Assembly (NCBI RefSeq): GCF_036898095.1
Contig: NC_090763.1
Coordinates: 54,901,383-54,965,382 of the forward strand
Source: Palaemon carinicauda
Taxonomy: Eukaryota; Arthropoda; Malacostraca; Decapoda; Palaemonidae
Length of the DNA stretch: 64,000 nucleotides
Reading direction: 5' to 3'
Shown here: positions 51,930-61,510 of the stretch, piece by piece
Layout: each line of letters opens with the position of its first letter
Position numbering within the stretch: the first letter of the stretch is position 1
The notes under the pieces: model-generated
Told to the model about the DNA's origin: nothing
Seen by the model: the letters and a program-made list of their open reading frames with translations, nothing else
Database searches by the model: none
Translations under genes and position numbers: made by a program

Positions 51930-52300
51930 CCTGTGTGTGTTTGATCACTATGATACTCCTGGATTCCAGGACATCCATCATCAAAGAAGTATCTTCCATC
52001 AAACAGGCATACCATGTCAAGGTGTGGTGCTTCGGTTTTAACACCACCTGAGGTTTTTACGAGAGTTTTTACCCTAGTGTCAAACTAGGCCTACAGGATC
52101 GGCTTCATTCTCTGAAGACTTTGGGATGATTGGCTGATCCTAACACACTAGATGGCTTACCTTCATCACGACCAAGACAACTCCACATGTATACCCCAAT
52201 CTGAGGATTGAAGTAAATCTCGAGAGATATCCCTGCCTCCTTATCAGAGAAAAGTTTTTCTTAGACATGTTCATCATTATCAACCTGCAGGAATTTTCCT
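51930..52300 (+). pseudogene. DIRS-type reverse transcriptase palm remnant (relic B)
   Basis: Read across frames, it shows HPSSKKYLPSN, then a block ending TPPEVFTRVFTLVSN, then DDWLILTH. Known DIRS RTs have 'hPssrkYLrF...FGLstAPrvFTk...YLDDwLiL'. The two catalytic aspartates of the DD box are visible at 52125-52130. The Tyr-Leu before them is lost to frameshift. Confidence 0.75.
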
Positions 52301-53092
52301 CAGAATGATGGAGTCCGAGGCGGAAGATAGCGGTAGTCTTTTCCTTCTATGAGAAGCACTCTCAGCCAACAGTGGTCATGTTTCATGGGTCACCTTTTCA
52401 CATTGGTTCGTCAAGCCCACATCGCACTCCTCCAAATGATCTCTTCAATGGCAATCAACTGTTTTAAAGAAAAGGGGGGGAGACTTCGTTCTGTACCACA
52501 CGACCTACATGCTCTGGTCAGAGTCTTAATGGTACCATCATTTAAATCTCCTAGAGATGAGGGCAGCCTTCCTAATGGACTAGGGGTAACCCCTTCTGGG
52601 AAAACCCAGAAACGAGCATCGGCTACATTTCTCAGGCAACAGTTGATGTTGACCTTCAATTTGAGCTAGAGCTTGTTGATGGGAAACAGAGAGTGCTACC
52701 CGTAGGGTCACCTCCAGGTGTTGGAACTTTTCCTTCTCAGGGAGAGTCCTTCCACCAGCTGCTGTTCAGCAATCTTTCTGCTTGTTGGGAGAATTACCGA
52801 CAACAGCAGCAGATGTTGGTCATCTTTTCCTGTCCGAGAGAAAGACTTCCTTCACTTGTTTGGTCTAACCTTTGGTGGATTCTTCCAAATTGAATTGGAT
52901 TCATCCATTCCCCACTCTTGCTCTTTGGAGCAGGCCTCATCATCGGTAGTCTCGTCTCTCTAAAAGACTCGTCTCGCCCGTCAAACTCATCTCGCCAACA
53001 ACACTCGTCTTGCATAGCAGACTCATCTGCAACTCCCGACAGAGATTCCAAGAGAACTCCCTCCACGACACAATCTACTCTAACAGCCACAT

Positions 53093-53338
53093 GTGAACAT
53101 CTTTCACAAAGCCATAGCTTTGCTGAAACTTCACACCTGGAGACTATCCAGCACCTCCTTACTCAGAGAGGCCTTTCCACAACAAGTTGCAAAGATGATG
53201 TCTGGATTCCTGCATAGATCTTATGCTTCAGTGTACCAGGCCAAAGGGACTGTCTTCTGTAGTTGGTGTCGTGGAAGGGGTATCTTTCCACTCAATGCCC
53301 CTATTCCAGCAATAGCGGAGTTCCTCATTTACCTTTGA
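53093..53338 (+). pseudogene. Tyrosine recombinase N-terminal domain remnant (relic B)
   Basis: Reads FPQQVAKMMSGFLHRSYASV, then YQAKGTVFCSWCRGRGIFPL and AIAEFLIYL, ending at a stop. It is the counterpart of FSKEAARAIARARRTSTLRV...IADFLLHLR in element D. This SAM-like core-binding domain precedes the catalytic domain in DIRS recombinases. The catalytic part downstream is too decayed to read. Confidence 0.75.
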
Positions 53339-54430
53339 GAGGAGAAGCTTCTCTCAGCTTTGGCGATGAAAGGCCACTGCTCTTCCTTGAGCCTCACCTT
53401 CAGACCAAAAGGAATTAACCTTCCCTCTGCGTCAGCATCGCCTCTCTTCATACGGAATTTCGAGCCTACCTGTCCTGACCAATGATCCAGATCAACAGCT
53501 ACCATGCCAGGGAGGAACTTGAGGTGCTACCTCAAAAGAACTACAGGTACTTGCCCAGGAGTGTCAGCACTCTTCGTCAGCTCAGAGAAGGTTAAGAGAA
53601 GGATCACCAAGAACACGTTATTGGCTTGGATTTGCAAGGTCATGGACTAAGCATTGAATCCTGATCCTTCTCCTCATACAGGAGACCTAAAACTGATAAA
53701 TTTAGGGGTTGGAGTACACAACTAGCATTTATGAAAACTACTCTGTGATGCAGGCCTTGACAGCAGGCATGTGAAAGGATCAAATGACCTTCACCGCCCA
53801 CTTCCTGCAAGACGTGACCAACAGGAACATGGAGACATTCTCCATTAACCCTATGGTGGCTACACAATAAATGGTTTAAACACCTCAGGCTCCTTGATGG
53901 ACAAGTAGAAGATGGTGGAGAGCAGAGTTTAACCATAGTTAAGTCTGGAATGAATGGCAAAGAATGACTGGCTCTTTCTTTCTTTCATCTTTCACCCTGT
54001 GGAGTAACAGTACAGTACCTACTGTACTCTGCAAAGCTGGCCTCTGCTATCTGCAGATGAAACCAATTCCCCTGTGTAACCTGGTATAGAATGATATACT
54101 TGTTACGCCCCCAAACCCCCTGGCATAGTAGGATTGGGTAACGTCTATGGTTGATTCAAGGATTTCTACGTTTCTGAGAATTCTCACCCAGACTAGTCAC
54201 ACTGCTAGTCTCGTACAGATTGCTCAGACTACTAACTGTGCCTTGCATGGATTTTTAGTGAGGTGTCAGGGTTTCTCCCTGTTATGTATGGAACACGGAT
54301 GTGAAAACCCTGGATCAAATACTAGTTAGTTTGTTCGAGCTTCTACCCTCCTAAGGGGTGAGTCAATCCCTATAAATAGCAAGGGTTTGTATTTGTGTCG
54401 GAACAAATGACAAATTTGTAAGTAATGTAT

Positions 54431-54602
54431 ATTTTTCAATATTAATCTTACCCGATAATCATGTAGCTGTCAACTCTGTTGCCGACAGAAATCTACGGTC
54501 GGGATACGCCAGCGATCGCTATACAGGTGGAGGGGAACACCACAGCGCCATCTGTGGTCAGGTACTCCAGTACTTCTTGTCAACACCACCTCAATTTTTC
54601 CT
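54431..54602 (+). repeat. Left inverted terminal repeat of element D
   Basis: Starts atttttcaatattaatc and ends caatttttcctc. Its reverse complement occurs at 61089-61259 with few differences. Confidence 0.95.
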
Positions 54603-56056
54603 CTGCCGTGCCTCCGGCTAGACCTACATGGATACGCTGTTGATTCTGGAGTTTTTGCTCACGATTTGGTGATGTATTTGCTCTAGAGTTTAGCCTTCGC
54701 TATTCAGGAAGCTTTATCATTAGCTTAGCAAGTTTTTGGAATTAATTTGATTTAATTTTTTATTTAATTTTGGTGACGAAGAGAGTATGAACTCTCTTTC
54801 ACTTTTAATGGCCGACCCTTCCCTTAGACGGAGGTGTTGGTGTCGAAGAGAGTATAGACTCTCTTTCTTAATTTTGCTTAACAAAAGTTATAGATTTATT
54901 TTATATCTCTCCGCCTTTTATAGGCCTCTTCAATTAACTTCCTTTTATTATAAACTTATTAAAATTAATTTTTATATTTGTTTATATTCGACCTTTCCTA
55001 ATAGTAGGCGGTCTTTTCTTGGAACCGAAGTTAATTAACATTGAGCCCGTCATTTCGTTTTTACCTGTTAACATATTATGCTATTTTAATGTTTTTGAAA
55101 GAATTTCTTTGATAGTCTCGTACTGTTTTCAAAGTTGAACTAACGTTTTGTTTTGTCTCTGCAGTTGTTGACGTTCAGAACGTTCAACTTGCGCTCTATC
55201 GTTACGATAGAGAGAGAGTATTCACGGTGTCACGTTGCAGTAAGAGTAGAACGATTCTATCGTTTTGTTCATTCTTTCTTAGCTTAAATGGTTTTAATTC
55301 TAATAAAGGAACTGTTTATTTGGGAAATCTTTCAGTTTTTTTCCTTTAACAATAATATGTTTTAACGATATATATAATTGGGCTCATCTCTCAGGTTCTA
55401 AGTCAAGAGAGAGAGAGGGAGAGATAGAGACGGAGGGAGAGAGAGGAGGATAAACGTTTCGTTCAAGCGGGTAACGTTGTTATCGTTTTTGCTCTTCTCC
55501 CTAGTCTCTTTAGGGGAAGAAGGTAAACGTTTCTAGAGTTTTATTCTTGTTCTCAGGCTTTATGCGGTGAGAGATTTTAAACGTAGTTTATTTGATCTAG
55601 TGTTTAGTCTCTTTTCCAGCCACTGAATTATTTATCTTTCATTATGTTTTTCTGTTACATTGTAATACTGTTTTCGTAATTACTAACTTTTAATGAAGGA
55701 TAGAATTGCGTGTTTCAGGTACAAACCACTTAAAGTTTCGAGTTCAGTGAAATAAGTGCAAACAGAAAATCAAAAGTGATAAAGTGATAAGCGCAAAGTG
55801 TTACAGTGTTGCGTTCGAGGGTTCGTCTGTTCGTGCCAGTTGTTCGCCTAGTCTGGGACCTCTTACAAGCTCCCAAGCAGGGGAGAAGTAACGTCGAAGG
55901 ACTTATGGGTTCATCAGGCCTTGATCGACGAACAGACGTTTCCCTCCTTGGTTTCGGGTGTAACCAACTCACGTAGCCGACGTGATCACCCCACCCACAC
56001 AAAGACGAGAGAGCCCTTTTATTCCTCGTCTGCGGAAGAGGTTTCTCGCAGAAACC
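54603..56056 (+). other. Leader of element D, rich in short inverted repeats
   Basis: No long ORF. It carries two AGAGAGT-loop-ACTCTCT hairpins (about 54780 and 54847). Others are GTTGACGTTC-A-GAACGTTCAAC (about 55167), CTCTATCG-TTA-CGATAGAG (55194-55212) and AACGAT-TCT-ATCGTT (about 55248). Confidence 0.7.
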
Positions 56057-56548
56057 ATGGACCAAATCTTGCAGCTTTTAAGTGCAAGTCGGTCCCTTCC
56101 GCGCAAGTCCAACTCCTAGGTGTAGCCATTAGCACTGGGTCAGTTCGGACTTGCTGCAGTACGACAACTGCACACCTCCCAGAGAGGCAAGGTGGTACCG
56201 CAACAGGCAGTAACTCCGTCTGTTGCCGCACCAGCTGTTTTAGACCCTCAGTCTCAACGGACAGTAGCTCCGTTTGTTGTTGTCTTTCTTAAACTCTAGT
56301 GGTCTATGCTGCAGACAATGCAGTCTCAGCTTGCGGTGTTGATGCAGGAGTTTCAGGCAGAGAAGGTTAGCACACCTCCTCCTGCGAGCGCTCCTCCACC
56401 TCTGCGCAGTCCACCCTGCCAGACGTATGATGTTGAGGCTCCTCCTGCCTCCATGCGTGACCTGCTGCATTGGGAGTTGCCAGGTACCAGCGCTATGCAG
56501 CAACCTCCACTTTCCTTGAGGCAGGAGCCTCATGCTATGCGGCAACCG

Positions 56549-56884
56549 CCTCAACTCTTGAGGCAAGAACCTCAACTCTTGAGGCAAGAGCCTCAACTCT
56601 TGAGGCAAGAACCTCAACTCTTGAGGCAAGAGCCTCAACTCTTGAGGCAAGAACCTCAACTCTTGAGGCAAGAGCCTCAACTCTTGAGGCAAGAACCTCA
56701 ACTCTTGAGGCAAGAACCTCAACTCTTGAGGCAAGAACCTCAATTCTTGAGGCAAGAGCCTCAACTCTTGAGGCAAGAACCTCAACTCTTGAGGCAAGAG
56801 CCTCAACTCTTGAGGCAAGAACCTCAACTCTTGAGGCAAGAACCGCAACTCTTGAGGCAAGAGCCTCAACTCTTGAGGCAAGAG
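56549..56884. repeat. 21-bp palindromic coding repeat, 16 copies
   Basis: The unit is cctcaactcttgaggcaaga + a/g, and each contains CCTCAA-CTC-TTGAGG. Because the unit is self-complementary and a multiple of 3, several frames on both strands remain open across it. Confidence 0.95.
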
Positions 56885-57069
56885 CCTCTCTCTGCGCAGC
56901 CACCTCCTCAACCCTTGAGGCCGACGCAACTCTTGAGGCAGGAACCTCATGCTATGAGGCAGCCGCCTCAACGCATGCAGCAACCGCATTCTTCACAGCA
57001 TGAGCCTCTCTCTGCGCAGCTACCTCCTCAACCCTTGAGGCAGACGCAACTCTTGAGGCAGGAACCTCA

Positions 57070-57400
57070 CAGGAGCCTCATGCTATGCGGCATCCTCCTC
57101 AAACCATGAGGCAGGAGCCTCATGCTATGCGGCATCCTCCTCAACCCATGAGGCAGGAGCCTCATGCTATGCGGCAACCTCCTCTACCCATGAGGCAGCC
57201 TCATGCTATGCGGCATCCTCCTCAACCCATGAGGCAGGAGCCTCATGCTATGCGGCATCCTCCTCAACCCATGAGGCAGGAGTCTCATGCTATGAGGAGC
57301 CTCATGCTATGCGGCATCCTCCTCAAACCATGAGGCAGGAGCTTCATGCTATGCGGCAACCGCCTCAACCCATGAGGCAGGAGCCTCATACTATGCGGCA
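57070..57400. repeat. 42-bp tandem repeat in the gag-like region
   Basis: Units read catgctatgcggcatcc + tcctcaacccatgagg + caggagcct, and encode HAMRHPPQPMRQEP. The stem CCTCA...TGAGG is kept. A ~224-bp higher-order shift links 57070 and 57294. Confidence 0.85.
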
Positions 57401-58317
57401 TCCTCCTCAACGCATGCGGCATGAGCCTCTTCCCTTGCAGCATGAGCCTCTTCCCATGCAGCATGAGCCTCATACCATGCAGCATGAGCCTCATCCCATG
57501 CAGCATGAGCCTCATCCCATGCAGCATGAGCCTCATCCCATGCAGCATAAGCCGCACGCCATGCAACATGCTCTGCTTACCTTACAGCATGCTCTACATA
57601 CAGCATGCTCTGCATCCAGCATGCTCTGCATACCTTACCGCATGCTCCTCAGTCACACATCTTTGGTTGTTACCAACTCACTAGACTGTCAAGCAGTTTC
57701 ATAACGTTGCCTTCTAGTCTGCTGCTTTTGCACCAGTGAAACCCTCACTGAGAGAACTTAGCTTTTCTCGGATATGGTTCCTGTAGATGAGAAAGTGCTA
57801 TTCTCCCTCCTTCTGATATTCCCTTGAGGACTCTTGTCATTTGGAGAGGAGCCTTTAGCTGCTTAGCCTCCTATGGACTTTTATTTAAGCATAACATGCT
57901 TCCAGGGAGGGTAATGGTTCCACTTCAGTCGCTAACCCCGTCTGTTACCACACCTGCTCCCATAGACCTTGAGCTTTGTTGCAAGACATGCAGTCCTAGC
58001 TTAGTCCTTGTTAGAGGATTTTTTGTTTACGGAGTCAGTGCATCACTGGGAAGACGTTCAACAACCAGCAGAAGTGACTTGTTGTGACGCAGTGCGGCAA
58101 CCTCAGCAACCCGATAAGGAGTTGTCTGTACGACCCAGACAGTCTAGACAGCTTCGGGTTGTCGCTGTACTTCCTCGCTTCCCCATGGTTGACAGTTCAC
58201 AGACTGTGCAGCAGTACCATGATCTTGTGTCCGGCTCCGTCAGACGACTAGCTTTTAAGAGCTCCCACAAGTCGTCGCTGTCTGGAGATTCTCAGATGGA
58301 CTATGGATCTGACTAGG

Positions 58318-58684
58318 AACTGGGCCTCCTGGTCAATTTTGAGGAGTCCCAGCTCGTCCCATCCCAGACCATTGTCTACCTGGGTATGGATCTTCAGAGT
58401 CGAGCTTTTCGGGCTTTTCCGTCGGCCCCAAGGATCTACTAAGCCCTAGATTGCATCCAGAGCATGCTGAGAAGGAACCGATACTCAGTCAGGTAGTGGA
58501 TGAGTCTAACAGGGACACTTTCATCGCTGGCCCTGTTCATCGAGTTAGGGAGACGCCACCTCCGCCCCCTTCAGTATCATCTAGCGGCTCACTGGATAAA
58601 GGACATGACGCTAGAGACGATCTCAGTTCCTGTTTCCGAAGAGAGGAGGTCTACTCTCACGTGGTGAAAGAACAGCTTTCTTCT
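58318..58684 (+). pseudogene. DIRS reverse transcriptase C-terminal (thumb/connection) remnant
   Basis: Read in frame it gives ELGLLVNFEESQLVPSQTIV, then YLGMDLQSRAFRAFPS. After stops it gives WMSLTGTLSSLALFIELGRR and HLRPLQYHLAAHW. Known DIRS RTs have 'LGxxINxEKSxLxPSQxIxYLGM...WLSLLGTLSSLxxxVPLGRLHLRPLQ'. In-frame stops include those near IY*AL and VR*WM. Confidence 0.85.
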
Positions 58685-59280
58685 CAAGGAAGTCTACCTT
58701 TGGCTGTTCAGAAACCCGACCGCCGTCTCTTCTCTGACGCATCAGACACGGGCTGGGGTGCGACTTTGGACGGACAGGAATGCTCGGGAACATGGAATCA
58801 GGAGCTAAGGACACTTCACATCTATTGCAAGGAGCTGTTGGCGGTTCATCTGGCCTTGATAAACTTCAAGTCCCTCCAGCTTAACAAGGTGGTGGAGGTG
58901 GACTCTGACAACACCACAGCCTTGGCTTACATCTCCAAGCAGGGAGGGACTCATTCGTGGAAGTTGTTCTAGATCGCAAGGGACCTCCTCATCTGGTTAA
59001 AAGATCGAAAGCTCACGCTGGTAACGAGGTTCATTCAGGGCGATATGAATGTCATGGCAGATCGCCTTAGCCGGAAGGGTCAGGTCATCCCCACAGAGTG
59101 GACCCTTCACAAGAATGTTTGCAGCAGACTTTGGGCCCTGTGGGGTCAGCCAACCATAGATCTGTTCGCTACCTCGATAACCTAGAGACTCCCGTTGTAT
59201 TGTTCTCCGATTCCAGACCCAGCAGCAGTTCACATGGATGCTTTTCTGCTGGATTGGTCCCATCTCGACCTGTATGCATT
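58685..59280 (+). pseudogene. DIRS RNase H domain and linker
   Basis: It begins RRLFSDASDTGWGATLDGQE, with TLHIYCKELLAVHLAL and DSDNTTALAYISKQGGTHSW. Catalytic Asp (FSDAS), Glu (CKELLAV) and Asp (DSDNTT) are all present. After a stop the frame continues GDMNVMADRLSRKGQVIPTE, then PTIDLFAT, a second stop, and SPIPDPAAVHMDAFLLDW with DLYAFPPF. This linker joins RNase H to the recombinase in DIRS elements. Confidence 0.88.
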
Positions 59281-60567
59281 CCCGCCGTTCAAGATTGTCA
59301 ACAGGGTACTTCAGAAGTTCGCCTCTCGCAAAGGGACACGGCTGACGTTGGTTGGCTCCGCTCTGGCCCGCGAGAGAATGGTTCATAGAGGTACTGCAAT
59401 GGCTGGTCGACATTCCCAGGACTCTTCCTCTAGGAGTGGACCTTCTACGTCAACCTCACGTAAAGAAGGTACATCCAAACCTCCACGCTCTTCGTCTGAC
59501 TGCCTTCAGACTTTCAAAAGACTCTCAAGAGCTAGGGGCTTTTCGAAGGAGGCAGCCAGAGCGATTGCCAGAGCAAGGAGGACATCCACTCTCAGAGTCT
59601 ATCAGTCTAAAGGGGAAGTCTTCCGAAGCTGGTACAAGGCCAATGCAGTTTCCTCATCCAGTACCACTGTAACCCAGATTGCTGACTTCCTTTTACATCT
59701 AAGGAACGTAAGATCCCTTTCAGCTCCTACGATTAAGGGTTACAGAAGTATGTTGGCAGCGGTTTTCCGCCACAGAGGCTTGGATCTTTCCACCAACAAA
59801 GATCTACAGGACCTCCTTAGGTCTTTTGAGACCTCAAAGGAACGTCGGTTGTCCACTCCAGGCTGGAATCTAGACGTGGTCCTAAGGTTCCTTATGTCAT
59901 CAAGATTTGAACCTCTCCAATCAGCCTCTTTTAAGGACCTCACATTAAAAACTTTTCCACGTGTGCTTGACAACAGCTAAAAGAGTAAGTGAGATCCACG
60001 CCTTCAGCAGGAACATAGTTTTCACATCTGAAACGGCTACATGTTCCTTGCAGCTCGGTTTTTTGCTAAAACGAGCTTCCTTCACGTCCTTGGCCTAAGT
60101 CGTTCGAGATCCCAAGCCTATCCAACTTGGTGGGGGACAAACTGGAGAGAGTACTTTGCCCAGTTAGAGCTCTTAGGTACTATCTAAAAAGGTCATAACC
60201 TTTACGAGGACAATCAGAAGCCTTATGGTGTGCTATCGAGAAGCCTTCTCTTCCAAGGTCTAAGAACTCAGTTTCTTACCTATTCAGGCTCCTGATTAGG
60301 GAAGCACATTCTCATCTGAAGGAAGAAGACCTTGCTTTGCTGAAGGTAAGGACACATGAAGTGAGAGCTGTGGCTACTTCAGTGGCCCTCAAACAGAACC
60401 GTTCTCTGCAGAGTGTTATGGATGCAACCTATTGGAGAAGCAAGTCAGTGTTCGCATCATTCTATCTCAAAGATGTCCAGTCTCTTTACGAGAACTGCTA
60501 CACCCTGGGACCATTCGTAGCAACGAATGCAGTAGTAGGCGGGGGCTCAGCCACTACATTCCCATAA
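59281..60567 (+). pseudogene. DIRS tyrosine recombinase, frameshifted
   Basis: The N-terminal core-binding domain reads FSKEAARAIARARRTSTLRV, then YQSKGEVFRSWYKA and IADFLLHLR. A frameshift near 59955 precedes TAKRVSEIHAFS, which carries the first catalytic Arg. Further on, THEVRAVATSVAL supplies the H-x-x-R motif (His codon 60355-60357) and VFASFYLKDV supplies the nucleophilic Tyr (codon 60463-60465). All catalytic signature residues that I can place are present, but the reading frame is interrupted. Such recombinases insert a circular DNA intermediate without end cleavage by an integrase. Confidence 0.9.
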
Positions 60568-60954
60568 TCCCATAACCTTTTTAACCTTTCTCTTGAATAC
60601 TTTTTATGGGTTGTACGGTCGGCTAAGAAGCCTTCCACATCCTTGTTGATTTGGCGGGTGGTCAATTCTTTCTTGAGAAGCGCCGAGGTTAAAGGTTGTG
60701 ATGAGGTCCTTTAGTATGGGTTGCAGCCCTTTATACTTCAGCACCTAAGAGTCGTTCAGCATCCTAAGAGGACCGCTACGCTCAGTAAGGAAGACGTACT
60801 TAATAAAGGCAGAGTAATGGTTCAAGTCGTCTTCCTTACCAGGTACTTATTTATTTTATGTTATTTTTGAATAACTAATAAAATAAAATACGGGATACTT
60901 AGCTTCTTTGTTAACATGTATGCTGGTCTCCACCCACCACCCTGGGTGTGAATC
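60568..60954 (+). other. 3' untranslated part of element D
   Basis: Non-coding sequence between the recombinase stop and the internal complementary region. Confidence 0.6.
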
Positions 60955-61044
60955 AGCTACATGATTATCGGGTAAGATTAATATTGAAAAATGTTATTTT
61001 CATTAGTAAAATAAATTTTTGAATATACTTACCCGATAATCATG
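60955..61044 (+). repeat. Internal complementary region (ICR) of element D
   Basis: 60955-60992 is the exact reverse complement of the left end (54431-54468). 60993-61044 is the reverse complement of the right end (61230-61281). Read on the minus strand it is the joined right-left end of a circle. This template-like ICR is diagnostic of DIRS elements. Confidence 0.95.
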
Positions 61045-61088
61045 ATTTAATTGACCCACCCTTCCTCCCCATAGAGAACCAGTGGACC

Positions 61089-61281
61089 GAGGAAAAAATT
61101 GAGGTGGTGTTGACAAGAAGTACTGGAGTACCTGACCACAGATGGCGCTGTGGTCTTCACCCCCACCTGTATAGCGATCGCTGGCGTATCCCGACCGTAG
61201 ATTTCTGTCGGCAACAGAGTTGACAGCTACATGATTATCGGGTAAGTATATTCAAAAATTTATTTTACTAATGAAAATAAC
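61089..61281 (-). repeat. Right inverted terminal repeat of element D
   Basis: Inverse of the left repeat, with a 22-bp outer extension (ttattttactaatgaaaataac) that the left repeat lacks. An extended right repeat is also a feature of DIRS-1. Confidence 0.95.
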
Positions 61282-61510
61282 ATTTTTCCTAATGATACAA
61301 AGTTGTAGCCTTTTATACAAATTGGCCTGCCATCACCTGTCCCCCCGATAAGTCCTTTCTGTAATAAAAATGTGTGAACTTCCTACCACCCTGTGCTAGC
61401 TAGCAGTAGGGTAGCTATACCTTGCTAAGTGTCTTATGGATGGATATTCTTCCACCTTTGCCCGAAAGTATGATATCCATAGATAGCTACAGGTTTCTAT
61501 CATTAGGAAA
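61282..61510 (+). repeat. B/C junction: right half of the site interrupted by D
   Basis: Begins atttttcctaatgata and continues into ttatacaaattggcctgcc, as at 49845-49900. Its end (tatcattaggaaaaatac at about 61490) is the reverse complement of its beginning, so the junction folds back on itself. Confidence 0.75.

Larger units (their letters stand above)
50066..54430 (+). mobile_element. DIRS-like retroelement relic B
   Basis: About 4.4 kb, in the same orientation as A and D. It contains a gag-like 21-bp repeat (50206-50415). Reverse-transcriptase remnants follow (51930-52300), including HPSSKKYL, PPEVFTRVFTLVSN and the DDWLIL box at 52125-52142. A tyrosine-recombinase N-terminal part is at 53093-53338. 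The 3' tail is shared with A. DDWLIL with these flanks is the hallmark of DIRS reverse transcriptases. Stops and frameshifts occur throughout. Its right end is split by the insertion of D. Confidence 0.8.
56306..57704 (+). pseudogene. Gag-like repeat-rich ORF of element D (frameshifted)
   Basis: The + frame from 56306 opens MLQTMQSQLAVLMQEFQAEK, then a Pro-rich linker. A run of 16 heptads EPQLLRQ (56549-56884) follows, then PxPMRQEPHAMRHP-type 14-mers. The frame changes at about 57070 and again at about 57295, both within a repeated stretch around caggagcctcatgctatgcg. This suggests repeat recombination broke it. Gag proteins of DIRS elements lack a standard signature, so the call rests on position before RT. 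The N-terminal start may be upstream; an ATG at 56057 opens only a short frame. Confidence 0.65.
54431..61281 (+). mobile_element. DIRS-type tyrosine-recombinase retrotransposon D, nearly complete in structure, RT-deleted
   Basis: A 6.85-kb element with inverted terminal repeats (54431-54602 and 61089-61281) and an internal complementary region beside the right repeat (60955-61044). It has a hairpin-bearing leader, a repeat-rich gag region, an RT C-terminal part, RNase H and a tyrosine recombinase. There is no target-site duplication, as expected for recombinase-mediated insertion. The RT fingers and palm with the DD box are absent between gag and 58318. Nonsense codons (for example near 58976 and after PTIDLFATSIT) and frameshifts show it cannot move by itself. 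It interrupts the B/C junction. Confidence 0.93.

Noticed and set aside
56240..56989. 249-residue minus-strand ORF LPQELR-type and a 122-residue ASRVEVL-type ORF
   Set aside because: They arise from the self-complementary 21-bp repeat. The flanking gag, RT and recombinase all read on the + strand.
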